A DNA stretch of 29,979 bases from JAAAPF01 sp964481035 (GTDB taxonomy: Bacteria > Pseudomonadota > Alphaproteobacteria > Geminicoccales > Geminicoccaceae), in NCBI GenBank assembly GCA_964481035.1, contig CAYZSE010000020.1:1-29979 (forward strand), read 5' to 3'. Shown one piece after another: positions 21,228 to 29,944 of this stretch. Every line of letters begins with the position of its first letter. Position 1 is the stretch's first letter. The position numbers and the translations under genes were made by a program. Below the pieces are notes generated by a model. That model saw only the letters and a list, made by a program, of their open reading frames with translations, ran no database searches and was not told where the DNA came from.

Positions 21228-22415
21228 ATGGTCGCAGCCGCCAAGGGTCGGGCCTCACGACGCAGCGACGTCGAGCCCTTCCGTGCCATGGCCGTGCTCG
21301 CCGCCGCCAATGCGCGGGCGGCCCGGGGGCTGGAGGTGCTGCACCTCGAGCTGGGCGAGCCGGGCGGCACGCTGCCGGCGCCGGTTCGCGAGGCGATCGC
21401 CCGAGCGCTGGAGACGGCACCGCTGGGCTACACCGAAGCGCTCGGCATGCCGGCGCTACGGCAAGCCATCGCCAGCCTCTACGCCGACTGGTACGATGCT
21501 ACGGTGGAGCCCTCGCGTATCGCCGTCACCCTCGGCGCGTCCGGCGCATTCGTGCTCGCCCTCTTGGCCGCGTTCGATCCCGGCGCGCGCATCGGCATCG
21601 GCGAGCCCGGTTATCCGGCCTACAAGACCATGGTCCGCGCCCTCGACCTCGCGCCGGTAACGGTGTCGACGACCCGCGCGCGCGGCTTCCAGCCGGGACC
21701 GGCGGACATCGCGGCGGCAGGGCCCCTCGACGGCCTGATCCTCGCCAGCCCGGCCAACCCGACGGGCAGCGTCCTCGCTCCCGACGAGCTGGACCGGCTG
21801 ACGGTGGCCTGCCGCTCGGCGCGCATCCAGGTCGTGATGGACGAGATCTACCACGGCCTGGTCTTCGCCAAACCCCAGGCGACGCTCGCCGCCCGGGCCC
21901 CGGAGGCCGTCGTCGTCAACAGCTTCTCCAAGTATTTCGGCCTGACCGGCTGGCGGATCGGCTGGCTGGTGCTGCCCGAGACCCTGGTGGAGCCGGTCGA
22001 GCGCCTGGCCCAGAACCTCTTCGTCTCGCCGCCGGCCATCGCCCAGCACGCCGCGCTCGCGGCGATCGCCCACAAAGACCTCTTCGCCGAGCGACGCGCC
22101 CTCTACGCGGCCAACGGCGAGCGCATAGTCGGGGGCTTGCGGGCCGGCGGGGTCGCCGACGCGGCGATCGTCCCCGCCGACGGCGCCTTCTACGTCTATG
22201 TCGATCTCGGGGACTTCACGACGGATACGAGCCGGCTATGCCGGCGGCTGCTCGAGGAGACCGGGATCGCGGCGACGCCGGGGATCGACTTCGACGCGGC
22301 CCGCGGGCATCGCTTCGTGCGGTTCTCGGTGGCGGGCAACGCCGCCACCGTGGCGCGCGCCGCCGACCTCCTCGCGGCGTGGCTGCCGGCCCAGCGCCGC
22401 AACCGCGGCGACTGA
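21228..22415 (+). CDS. Class I/II PLP-dependent aminotransferase
   Basis: This 395-aa enzyme is of the aspartate aminotransferase fold type I. LELGEPGGTLPAPVREAI and GYTEALGMPALRQAIA form the N-terminal region, SPANPTG the substrate-loop motif, VVMDEIYHGLVF the PLP-ring aspartate, and NSFSKYFGLTGWRIGW the PLP-lysine and phosphate-binding stretch. RFVRFSVAGN contains the carboxylate-binding arginine. Substrate cannot be told from sequence. ATG 21228 is preferred because later methionines would remove the DVEPFRAM helix. It is divergent from bepA across 62 bases and ends 12 bases from the convergent rne stop. Confidence 0.88.
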   Translation: MVAAAKGRASRRSDVEPFRAMAVLAAANARAARGLEVLHLELGEPGGTLPAPVREAIARALETAPLGYTEALGMPALRQAIASLYADWYDATVEPSRIAVTLGASGAFVLALLAAFDPGARIGIGEPGYPAYKTMVRALDLAPVTVSTTRARGFQPGPADIAAAGPLDGLILASPANPTGSVLAPDELDRLTVACRSARIQVVMDEIYHGLVFAKPQATLAARAPEAVVVNSFSKYFGLTGWRIGWLVLPETLVEPVERLAQNLFVSPPAIAQHAALAAIAHKDLFAERRALYAANGERIVGGLRAGGVADAAIVPADGAFYVYVDLGDFTTDTSRLCRRLLEETGIAATPGIDFDAARGHRFVRFSVAGNAATVARAADLLAAWLPAQRRNRGD

Positions 22416-22427
22416 GCCGGCGCGAAC

Positions 22428-24818
22428 TCAGCCCTCGTCGCCGCTGCGCGTCCAGCGGCTCCACCAACCCTGACGCCGTGGCGCTGTCGTCACCTCCGCA
22501 TCGTCGACGACGACGTCCGGACGCTCGGCCAGCACCGCCGCCGGCGTGACCGTGGCGGTGGCGTGCCCGTTGCTCCCCGCCCGTGGCTCTTCCTCCGCCG
22601 TTGCAGCGGCCGCCTCGACCGCCACGGGCTCGGCGGCTTCGGCCGTGGCGTCGGGCTCGGGCTCCGGCTGGGCGGCCGTGGCGCCGGTTTCCGCCGCGGC
22701 CGCCGGCACCTCGGGCGGCTCCGGCACGACGAACCAGGTCTCCACCGCGTCCGCCGCTTCGCCCTCGGCCGGCGTTTCCCGCGCCGGCTCGGCTTCCTCC
22801 GCGGCCGGCTTGCGGCGCCGACGGCGGCGTTTCGGCTTTGCCTCCTCCGCCGCATCGGCCGCCTCGGGCGGGGCCTCGGCCGCCGCAGCTTCCAGCGTCG
22901 CCGCCTCGGCCGCCGGCTCCGGAATGGGCGCCTCGTCCGCGTGCGGCACCGCGGCGGGCTCGGCGGCAGCGGTGTCGGCATCGGCCGCCACCTCGGTGAC
23001 CTCGCCCTCGCTCCGGCGGCGCGGGCGGCGGCGGCGGCGGCGCTTGCGCTTCGCCCCGTCGTCGCTCGCTTCCGCGTCCGCCGCTGCCTCCTCGGGCTCG
23101 ACGGGCGTGGGCGGCGCAGCGCCCGTGGCCTCCTCGGCCTCGACCGGCTCGGCGGGCACGCGCTCGTTCTCCAGCACGTCGACACGAAACTCCGAGGCGA
23201 TGAGCTGGTCGTCGACCTTGACCAGCACCTCGAGCGCGTAGCGCTGCTCGATGCGCTGCACGTCGCGGCGCTTCTGGTTCAAGAGGTAGAGGGCGATGTC
23301 GACCGGCAGGGTGACGGCCACCTTGCTCGCCTTGCCCTCGACGCCGATCGCCTCGACCCGACGCAGCGCCTGCAGCGACGCGCTCTCGGTCGAGCGGATG
23401 AACCCGGTGCCGTGACAGACGGGACAGGGCTGCGTCGACAGCTCGAGAAAGCTCGGCCGCAACCGCTGCCGTGACAGCTCGAGGAGCCCGAAGGTGCTGA
23501 TCCGGCCGATCTGCAGGCGTGCGCGGTCGACCTTGAGCGCGTCGCGAAAGCGCTTTTCGACCTGACGCTGGTGGCGATGCTCGGCCATGTCGATGAAGTC
23601 GATCACGACGAGCCCGGCGATGTCGCGCAGCCGCAGCTGGCGGGCGATCTCCTCGGCGGCCTCCAGGTTGGTCTTGACCGCCGTCTCGTCGATGTGCCGC
23701 TCGCGCGTGGCGCGCCCGGAGTTGACGTCGATCGCCGTGAGCGCCTCGGTGGTGTGGATGACGATGGACCCGCCCGAGCGCAGCGTCACCGTCGCGTTGT
23801 GCATCTTGTCGAGCTGATCCTCGACCTTGAAGGCGAAGAAGAGCGGGGTATCCGCCTTGTACTGCTTCACCCGCCGCGCCCGCGACGGGGTCAGCATGGT
23901 CATGAAGGCCTTGGCCATCCGGTAGCCGGCCTCACCCTCGACGAGGATTTCCTCGATGTCGTTGGCGTAGAGATCGCGCATCGCGCGCCGGATCAGGTCC
24001 GCCTCCTCGTGGATCGCGCACGGCGCGATCGAGCTCAGCGTCCGGTCCCGAATGTCGCTCCACAGCCGCAAGAGATAGTCGTAGTCGCGGCGGATCTCCG
24101 CCTTGGTCCGCTCCTGGCCGGCGGTGCGGATGATGAGCCCCATGCCCTCGGGCACGTCGAGATCTTGGGCGATCCTCTTCAGCCGGGTGCGATCGGCCTG
24201 GGTCGAGATCTTGCGCGAGATGCCCCCGCCCTTGGCGGTGTTGGGCATCAGCACGCAGTAGCGACCGGCGAGCGACAGGTAGGTCGTGAGCGCCGCGCCC
24301 TTGGTACCGCGCTCCTCTTTGACGACCTGCACCAGCATGATCTGGCGGCGGCGAACCACCTCTTGGATCTTGTAGCTGCGCAAGAGCTTGGCGCGCTCGC
24401 GCCGCAGCTGGCCGGCGAGCTCGACCTGCTCGCCGTCGCCGTCGCCATTGACGGTCTCGGCCGCGGGCGGCGCGTCCGGATCGACGTCGACCGGCTCGCC
24501 GTCGTCGTCGTCGTCCGTCGTCGAACGGGCGAGCTGCGCCTCCAGCTCGTTCAGCCGATCGCGGTCGGCCTGCGGGATCTGGTAGTAATCGGGATGGATC
24601 TCGCTGAAGGCGAGGAACCCGTGGCGGTTCCCTCCATAGTCGACGAAAGCCGCCTGAAGCGACGGCTCCACCCGAACGACCTTGGCGAGGTAGATGTTGC
24701 CTTTGAGCTGGCGTTTGCTCGTGGTCTCGAAATCGAAGTCGAGGAGGGTATCGTTATCGGCGACGACCACCCTGGTTTCTTCGGGATAGGCGGCGTCGAC
24801 CAGCATTCGCTTGGTCAT
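22428..24818 (-). CDS. rne: Ribonuclease E
   Basis: This 796-aa RNase E/G-family endoribonuclease is central to mRNA decay and rRNA/tRNA processing. The start ATG 24818 begins MTKRMLVDAAYPEETRVVVA, the normal N-terminus; upstream in-frame codons do not look conserved. The S1 domain (about 35-190) contains an acidic insert (about 98-135, TDDDDDGEPVDVDPDAP). The DNase I-like catalytic region has D364 in AIDVNSG and D407 in VVIDFIDM, and the Zn-link is CPVC (465-468). The C-terminal 250 residues are Ala/Glu/Pro-rich with two Lys/Arg blocks (KRKRRRRRRPRRR, KPKRRRRRRKP), probably the RNA-binding degradosome scaffold. Confidence 0.95.
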   Translation of the reverse strand: MTKRMLVDAAYPEETRVVVADNDTLLDFDFETTSKRQLKGNIYLAKVVRVEPSLQAAFVDYGGNRHGFLAFSEIHPDYYQIPQADRDRLNELEAQLARSTTDDDDDGEPVDVDPDAPPAAETVNGDGDGEQVELAGQLRRERAKLLRSYKIQEVVRRRQIMLVQVVKEERGTKGAALTTYLSLAGRYCVLMPNTAKGGGISRKISTQADRTRLKRIAQDLDVPEGMGLIIRTAGQERTKAEIRRDYDYLLRLWSDIRDRTLSSIAPCAIHEEADLIRRAMRDLYANDIEEILVEGEAGYRMAKAFMTMLTPSRARRVKQYKADTPLFFAFKVEDQLDKMHNATVTLRSGGSIVIHTTEALTAIDVNSGRATRERHIDETAVKTNLEAAEEIARQLRLRDIAGLVVIDFIDMAEHRHQRQVEKRFRDALKVDRARLQIGRISTFGLLELSRQRLRPSFLELSTQPCPVCHGTGFIRSTESASLQALRRVEAIGVEGKASKVAVTLPVDIALYLLNQKRRDVQRIEQRYALEVLVKVDDQLIASEFRVDVLENERVPAEPVEAEEATGAAPPTPVEPEEAAADAEASDDGAKRKRRRRRRPRRRSEGEVTEVAADADTAAAEPAAVPHADEAPIPEPAAEAATLEAAAAEAPPEAADAAEEAKPKRRRRRRKPAAEEAEPARETPAEGEAADAVETWFVVPEPPEVPAAAAETGATAAQPEPEPDATAEAAEPVAVEAAAATAEEEPRAGSNGHATATVTPAAVLAERPDVVVDDAEVTTAPRRQGWWSRWTRSGDEG

Positions 24819-24963
24819 GATGTTCGGTCTCCGATCGCCCCCGCGCGCCGGCAGGCGGGCACGGGGACGGCAGGCCCGGCGCGCTCGCGACCGCACGCGC
24901 CCGCCCGCTTCCGAGGAAGCGGGTAGCCTGCGGCGGGCGTTCGGCGCGGCGAGGCGCGTTCAT
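24754..24963 (-). CDS. Upstream ORF overlapping the rne start
   Basis: A 69-aa frame begins MNAPRRAERPPQATRFLG at ATG 24963, behind a good AAGGA site 7 bases upstream, within the rne leader. It runs 65 bases past the rne start codon in a different frame. Composition (Arg, Ala, Pro, Gly) is what a shadow frame would give, so the peptide itself is doubtful. Translation of it could still interfere with rne initiation. Confidence 0.25.
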   Translation of the reverse strand: MNAPRRAERPPQATRFLGSGRARAVASAPGLPSPCPPAGARGRSETEHHDQANAGRRRLSRRNQGGRRR

Positions 24964-25092
24964 GGTGAGGTCCTTCGACGTCAAGCGGCACCGCGACGAC
25001 CGGGCACCGCTGCGAAACGAGGCCGGGCATTACGTCCGATGAGGGGGGCGCTCGCAGCGTGCAGGCGGGCCCGTCCCTCGGCCTCACCCGTC
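24819..25092 (-). other. rne 5' leader; no protein gene other than the doubtful upstream ORF
   Basis: About 265 bases separate the predicted rne transcription start from the rne start codon. The leader holds a perfect 9-bp inverted repeat and the upstream ORF. RNase E in other bacteria controls its own synthesis by cutting its leader; long structured leaders are therefore expected. The rest of the spacer, 25122-25235, precedes the amidase gene and shows an AT-rich patch (25155-25200) but no clear promoter. Confidence 0.55.
24904..24923 (-). other. Leader hairpin in rne 5' UTR
   Basis: On the reverse strand CCCGCTTCC and GGAAGCGGG are perfectly complementary with a 2-base centre, giving a stem of 7-8 bp with a small loop. 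It lies about 86 bases before the rne start codon. Confidence 0.5.
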
Positions 25093-25121
25093 TCTATAGG
25101 GATTTCCACCGATCGACACAA
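25093..25121 (-). promoter_or_regulatory. Promoter for rne
   Basis: On the reverse strand TTGTGT (25121-25116) and TATAGA (25098-25093) are separated by exactly 17 bases. Both match sigma-70 consensus partly (3/6 and 4/6). It is the best promoter-like pair in the spacer and points at rne. Confidence 0.5.
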
Positions 25122-25235
25122 TCGGCCGTCGCAGCCCGGCACCGCAGGCCGTATCTAGCGTAAAAGTAGAAATGCTTTCGGTGAAATCATCTTATAGGAG
25201 TTCCCGACGCGTTCGCTCGCCGGGTCAGCCTCTCG

Positions 25236-26033
25236 ATGCTCCGCCGTACCGCTTTGTCTCTCCTGGCGCCGTACCTCGCAGCGCCGACGGCAGCGTGGGC
25301 GGTGCGCGTCGACGTGCCGCCGGCGCCGGGAGCCCTGCCGCGCGGGAGCGACACGATCGTCGTCGTCATCGACCCTGGGCACGGCGGCGACGATCTGGGC
25401 GCGGTCGGCCCCGGCGGCACCTTCGAGAAGACGATCACCCTCGCCGTCGCGCAGCGCTTGGCGGCGCGGCTCGCCGCCCGACCCGAGCTCGAGGTCGTGC
25501 TGTCGCGCCGCGACGACCGGCGCGTCTCGCTCACCGAGCGGCTCGCGCTCGCGAGCCGGCTCGAGGCCGATCTCCTCGTCTCGCTCCACGCCGACAGCCT
25601 GCCGGCCCACCCGCTGGTGCGCGGTGCCTCGGTCTACACGCTGTCGACGGTACCGACCGATCCGGCCGCAGCCCGCAAGGCGCGCCGCGAGAACGCCGGC
25701 GACCGCAGGCTCACCGGCCTCGCCGAGGTCGCCGACGGCGGGGTGCGCGCGATCCTCACCTCGCTGGTGCGAACGGCCAACGCCCAGCGGTCGACGGCGC
25801 TCGCGGCGCGGATCACCGAAGCGCTCGCGCCGATCGTCCCGTTGCTCGCGACACCACGTCGCGCCGCCGACTTCGTGGTGCTACGCTCCCTGAGGACGCC
25901 GTCGGTCCTGGTGGAGCTCGGCTATCTCTCCAATGTTGACGACGAGACGGCTTTGCGCGATCCCGCACACCGAGACGCGCTTGCCGATGCCCTGCACGAC
26001 GCGATCGTCGGCTACGTTGTCAGCGCGTTCTGA
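25236..26033 (+). CDS. N-acetylmuramoyl-L-alanine amidase (Amidase_3, AmiC-like)
   Basis: This 265-aa zinc amidase is predicted to cleave the bond between MurNAc and L-Ala in periplasmic peptidoglycan. A signal peptide (LLAPYLAAPTAAWA) is followed directly by the catalytic domain; the AMIN domain of longer AmiC proteins is missing. Motifs: VVIDPGHGGDDLGAVG (first zinc His), FEKTITLAVA (Glu ligand), LLVSLHADS (third ligand) and VLVELGYLSNVDDE (catalytic Glu). ATG 25236 has no clear ribosome-binding site, but no better start exists in frame. It lies 25 bases before the PBP1A gene and is probably co-transcribed. Confidence 0.92.
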   Translation: MLRRTALSLLAPYLAAPTAAWAVRVDVPPAPGALPRGSDTIVVVIDPGHGGDDLGAVGPGGTFEKTITLAVAQRLAARLAARPELEVVLSRRDDRRVSLTERLALASRLEADLLVSLHADSLPAHPLVRGASVYTLSTVPTDPAAARKARRENAGDRRLTGLAEVADGGVRAILTSLVRTANAQRSTALAARITEALAPIVPLLATPRRAADFVVLRSLRTPSVLVELGYLSNVDDETALRDPAHRDALADALHDAIVGYVVSAF

Positions 26034-26058
26034 CATCGGCGCACTTGGGGTGAATTTC

Positions 26059-28464
26059 ATGCGTTGGTTGTTGCGGTTGCTCGGCGCCGGCTTCGGCCTG
26101 CTCCTCGCCGGGGTCGTCGTCGGCGCCGTAGCGTTGTGGGGTGTCTACCTGCACTACGCGGCAACGTTGCCCGACCACGCGCAGCTCGCCGATTACGAGC
26201 CGCCCATCGCCACCCGCATCTACGCTGCCGACGGCCGCTTTCTTGCCGAATACGCGCGTGAGCAACGGATCTTCGTGCCGGTCGAGGCGATCCCGATGCG
26301 GGTCAAGAACGCGTTCATCGCCGCCGAGGACCAGAACTTCCGCCACCATTTCGGCGTCGACCCGGTGGGCATCCTCGGCGCAGCGATCGACAACATCGAG
26401 CGCTGGCGCAACGAGCGCCGACCGCGCGGCGCCTCGACCATCACCCAGCAGGTCGCAAAGAACTTCCTCCTCAGCAACGAGGTGAGCTTCGAGCGCAAGA
26501 TCAAGGAGGCGTTTCTCGCCATCAAGCTGGAGCGGACCTTCTCGAAGGATCACATCCTCGAGCTCTACCTCAATGAAATCTATCTCGGCGCACGGTCCTA
26601 CGGTGTGGCGGCGGCAGCTCTCGGCTATTTCGACAAGTCGCTCGACGAGCTCACCCTCGCCGAGGCGGCGTTTCTCGCCGGGTTACCGCGAGCGCCGTCG
26701 CTCTACGACCCCGAGGACAACTATGACGGCGCGATCGCCCGCCGGCGCTACGTTCTGGAGCGCATGCTCGCCGACGGGTACATCGGCCGCGAGGCGTTCG
26801 ACGCGGCCGCGGCCGAGCCGATCGTGCTGCGTTCGCGCGACGACACGAACACGGCGGTCGCCGACTACTTCGCCGAGGAAGTGCGCCGGCGGTTGGAGGA
26901 CGCCTACGGTACGGCGGAACTGTACGAAGCGGGGCTCACCGTCCGTTCCACGCTCGACAACGAGCTCCAGGCGATCGCCGACGAGGGCTTGCGCAATGGG
27001 CTCTTCGCGTACGACCGCAGCGCCGGCTATCGCGGTCCGATCGAACGTCTCGATCTGTCGGGCGGGTGGCAGGAAGCGGTCGCGGCCGCCGCCAAGCCCA
27101 CCCGGCTCGGCGGCTCGTGGTCCTACGCAGTGGTGCTCGAGCTCGCCGGCGCCGACGCGCGCATCGGCCTCGACGACGGCCGCGAGGCGACGCTCGCGGG
27201 CGGCGACCTCGGCTGGGCGCGCCCCCGCGACGAGCAGGGACGCCGCGGCCCGGTGCCGCGCGCCGCCGGGGACGTTCTGGCGGTCGGCGATCTGGTCATG
27301 GTGAGCGAGGTCGAGCCGGGCCGGTTCGGGCTCCGCCAGGTACCGGAGGTCAACGGCGCCGTCGTCGCGCTCGACCCCAACACCGGCCGGGTGCTGGCGC
27401 TGTCGGGTGGCTTCGGCTTCCAGCTGTCGCGCTTCAACCGGGCGACGCAGGCACTGCGCCAGCCGGGCTCGGCGTTCAAGCCGTTCGTCTACCTCGCCGC
27501 GCTCGAATACGGCTACACGCCGCAGACGGTCGTCGACGACGCGCCGATCCGCCTTCCCCAGGGCCCGGGCCTGCCGATGTGGGAGCCGAAGAACTACTCG
27601 GGCCGGCACTACGGGCCGAGCGCCATGCGGGTCGGGCTCGAGCGCTCGCGCAACCTGATGACCGTCCGGCTCGCCCAATCGGTCGGCATGGCCAACGTCA
27701 TGGAGCTCGCGCAGCGCTTCGGCATCGAGCGCGGGCTGACGCCGCACCTCGCCGCGGCGCTCGGCTCCAACGAGGTCGACCTGCTCTCGTTGACCGCCGC
27801 CTACGGCGCCTTTGCCAACGGCGGCCGGGAGATCACGCCGCACGTCATCGACCGCATCCAGGACCGGCACGGGCAGACGATCCGCAAGGGCGACACGCGC
27901 GCTTGTGCCGCGTGCGGCGAGCCCGTCTATGCGGGCCAGCTGCCGCCGATGCTGATCGACGACCGCGAACAGCTCGCCGACCCGCGCCGCACCTACCAGG
28001 TCGTCTCGATGATGCAGGGCGTCATCCAGCGCGGCACGGGCCGGCGAGCGGCGAGCCTTCAGCGGCCGCTCGCCGGCAAGACGGGCACGACCAACGACGC
28101 CAAGGACGCCTGGTTCATCGGCTTCAGCCCGGACCTGGTCGTCGGGGTCTATGTCGGCTTCGACCAGCCGCGCTCGCTCGGCGATGGGGCGACCGGCGCG
28201 AGCGTGGCGCTGCCGGTCTGGATCGACGTCATGGAGGAAGCGCTGGCCGACGAGCCGGTTCGCCCGTTCCACGTCCCGCCGGGCCTGCGCTTGATGTTCG
28301 TCGGCTCGGGCGAGAACCGCTATCTCGAGGCGTTCGTCGCCGGCACCGAGCCGGGCTCGGGCTACCGCTTCGCCCGCGGCTATGTCGACGAGCGCAGCAC
28401 CCCCGAGCGGCCCAAGGTCGACCGCGGCGCCAGCGTCGGGGTGTCGGCGGGCGGGCTCTACTGA
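26059..28464 (+). CDS. mrcA: Penicillin-binding protein 1A (bifunctional class A)
   Basis: This 801-aa inner-membrane protein has a large periplasmic part. One membrane helix (about 5-30) precedes the GT51 transglycosylase (catalytic E90 in AAEDQNFRHHFG; RGASTITQQVAKN), an OB-like insert (about 320-430), and the transpeptidase with S471-A-F-K474, S530-R-N532 and K674-T-G. The frame is open back to 25933 inside the amidase gene; ATG 26059 is chosen because GGGGTG lies 7 bases upstream and the membrane anchor follows at once (an in-frame GTG at 26050 is also possible). A CAAC pair (616-619) sits in a surface insert of the transpeptidase. Confidence 0.95.
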   Translation: MRWLLRLLGAGFGLLLAGVVVGAVALWGVYLHYAATLPDHAQLADYEPPIATRIYAADGRFLAEYAREQRIFVPVEAIPMRVKNAFIAAEDQNFRHHFGVDPVGILGAAIDNIERWRNERRPRGASTITQQVAKNFLLSNEVSFERKIKEAFLAIKLERTFSKDHILELYLNEIYLGARSYGVAAAALGYFDKSLDELTLAEAAFLAGLPRAPSLYDPEDNYDGAIARRRYVLERMLADGYIGREAFDAAAAEPIVLRSRDDTNTAVADYFAEEVRRRLEDAYGTAELYEAGLTVRSTLDNELQAIADEGLRNGLFAYDRSAGYRGPIERLDLSGGWQEAVAAAAKPTRLGGSWSYAVVLELAGADARIGLDDGREATLAGGDLGWARPRDEQGRRGPVPRAAGDVLAVGDLVMVSEVEPGRFGLRQVPEVNGAVVALDPNTGRVLALSGGFGFQLSRFNRATQALRQPGSAFKPFVYLAALEYGYTPQTVVDDAPIRLPQGPGLPMWEPKNYSGRHYGPSAMRVGLERSRNLMTVRLAQSVGMANVMELAQRFGIERGLTPHLAAALGSNEVDLLSLTAAYGAFANGGREITPHVIDRIQDRHGQTIRKGDTRACAACGEPVYAGQLPPMLIDDREQLADPRRTYQVVSMMQGVIQRGTGRRAASLQRPLAGKTGTTNDAKDAWFIGFSPDLVVGVYVGFDQPRSLGDGATGASVALPVWIDVMEEALADEPVRPFHVPPGLRLMFVGSGENRYLEAFVAGTEPGSGYRFARGYVDERSTPERPKVDRGASVGVSAGGLY

Positions 28465-28536
28465 GCCGCTGCGGCACGGTTGACGGAGACCGACTGGACG
28501 GGCAAGAGCAACCGCCCCGAGACGAGGAGACGATCG

Positions 28537-29659
28537 ATGGCTGCCGAGTTCGAGACGAAGGTGGACGAGATTCGCCAGGCGATCTCCCTCCTGCGGAGGC
28601 GTCTTTGACTGGGATGACGCGCTGCGCCGCCTCGACGAGCTGAACGCGCTCGCCGAGGATCCCGATCTGTGGAACGACCCCGAGGCCGCGCAGAACCTGA
28701 TGCGCGAGCGCCAGCAGCTGGCCTCGGCCGTCGACCGCCAGCGTGATCTCGAGCAGACCCTGGCCGACACGGTGGAACTCGCCGGGCTCGCCGAGGCGGA
28801 GGACGACAGCGAGACGCTGGCGGAGGCGAGCGCCGACCTCGAGCGGCTCGGCGCGACCGCCCGTCGCCTGCAGCTCGAGAGCCTGCTCGCGGGCGAGGCC
28901 GATCGGCTAGACTCCTTTTTGGAGATCAACGCCGGCGCCGGCGGGACCGAGAGCCAGGACTGGGTCGAGATGCTGCTGCGGATGTACACCCGCTGGGCCG
29001 AGGCCAAGGGCTATAAGCTGGAGTGGATCGAGGAGACCGGCGGCGAGGAGGCCGGGCTGAAGTCGGTGACCCTCAAGGTGGTCGGGGCCAACGCCTACGG
29101 ATGGCTCAAGACCGAGAACGGCGTGCACCGGCTGGTGCGCATCTCGCCCTTCGACAGCCAGGCTCGGCGGCAGACGAGCTTCGCCTCGGTGTACGTCTCG
29201 CCGGTCATCGACGACAGCATCGAGGTCGAGATCGAGGACAAGGACCTGCGGATCGACACCTACCGCGCCTCCGGCGCGGGCGGCCAGCACGTCAACCGGA
29301 CCGACAGCGCCGTGCGCATCGTCCACAACCCGACCGGCGTCGTCGTCCAGTGCCAGAACGACCGCTCGCAGCACAAGAACCGCGCGCAGGCGATGACCAT
29401 GCTGCGCGCCAAGCTCTACGAGATGGAGCTGCAGAAGCGGCGCGAGCAGGCCGCCGCGACCGAGGCCGGCAAGACGGACATCGGCTGGGGCCACCAGATC
29501 CGCTCCTACGTCCTGCACCCCTACAAGATGGTGAAGGACCTGAGGACCGGGGTCGAGACCGGCAACGCCCAAGGCGTGCTCGACGGCGACCTCGACCCGT
29601 TCCTCGAAGCGTCCCTCGCTCAAGGCGTCGGCGACACGACGGCGCCCTCGACGAGCTGA
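28537..29659 (+). CDS. prfB: Peptide chain release factor 2 (programmed +1 frameshift)
   Basis: RF2 recognises UGA and UAA stops. The first frame, ATG 28537 to TGA 28606-28608, gives 23 codons ending RRRL. A +1 shift at CTTTGAC then continues LDWDDALRRLDELN in the second frame to 29659, giving about 373 residues, normal for RF2. The anticodon-like SPF tripeptide is in LVRISPFDSQARRQTSFA, and the peptidyl-transfer GGQ motif is in GAGGQHVNRTDSAVR. GAGGAG at 28524-28529 precedes the start. Taking a later ATG (28700) as the start would lose about 55 residues of domain 1. Confidence 0.95.
28595..28608 (+). promoter_or_regulatory. prfB autoregulatory frameshift site
   Basis: GGAGG (28595-28599), a 3-base spacer and CTT-TGA (28603-28608), followed by C, reproduce the known RF2 signal: an internal Shine-Dalgarno, a slippery CTT codon and an in-frame UGA. 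Low RF2 lets the ribosome shift; high RF2 terminates. Confidence 0.95.
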
Positions 29660-29710
29660 CAGGGGGCGTCGTCCCGACGGCCATGGCGCCGCCGGGACTC
29701 CGCTCACCGC

Positions 29711-29944
29711 CTACCCGGCGTAGGCGCGGTAGATCACAACGGGAACATTGACGACGTCGACCATCTCATTTTGCCCGGGCATGTTCGGCGCGGCGGCGAC
29801 GAAATCCTGCATGCGCATGCCCCCGAACTCATCGGGGGTCAGCGCCCCGTCGCCGTTCTCGTCGACAGCGGCGAAATACGCCTCGGCGACGTAATTGCTC
29901 TCGTGCGGATTTTCGCTTGACGTCAGGGTCTTGGCGTGAGGCAA
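29711..29944 (-). CDS. Short EF-hand protein, start uncertain
   Basis: This 77-aa frame contains one canonical calcium-binding EF-hand loop, DENGDGALTPDE (ligand positions D1, N3, D5, E12), preceded by the helix SNYVAEAYFAAV. The only start codon in the open frame is TTG 29944; eight upstream codons without ATG or GTG lead to a TAG. No signal peptide is seen, although most bacterial EF-hand proteins of this kind are exported. It may be a 5'-truncated remnant. The C-terminus (VVNVPVVIYRAYAG) is unrecognised. It converges on prfB with about 50 bases between. Confidence 0.5.
   Translation of the reverse strand: MPHAKTLTSSENPHESNYVAEAYFAAVDENGDGALTPDEFGGMRMQDFVAAAPNMPGQNEMVDVVNVPVVIYRAYAG

Noticed and set aside
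26683..29007. 774-codon open frame on the reverse strand
   Set aside because: It is antisense to PBP1A and prfB, both of which have all catalytic motifs. Long antisense frames are common at this GC content.
28700..29659. prfB starting at ATG 28700
   Set aside because: This would drop conserved domain 1 residues; the frameshift signal at 28595-28608 explains the true N-terminus.
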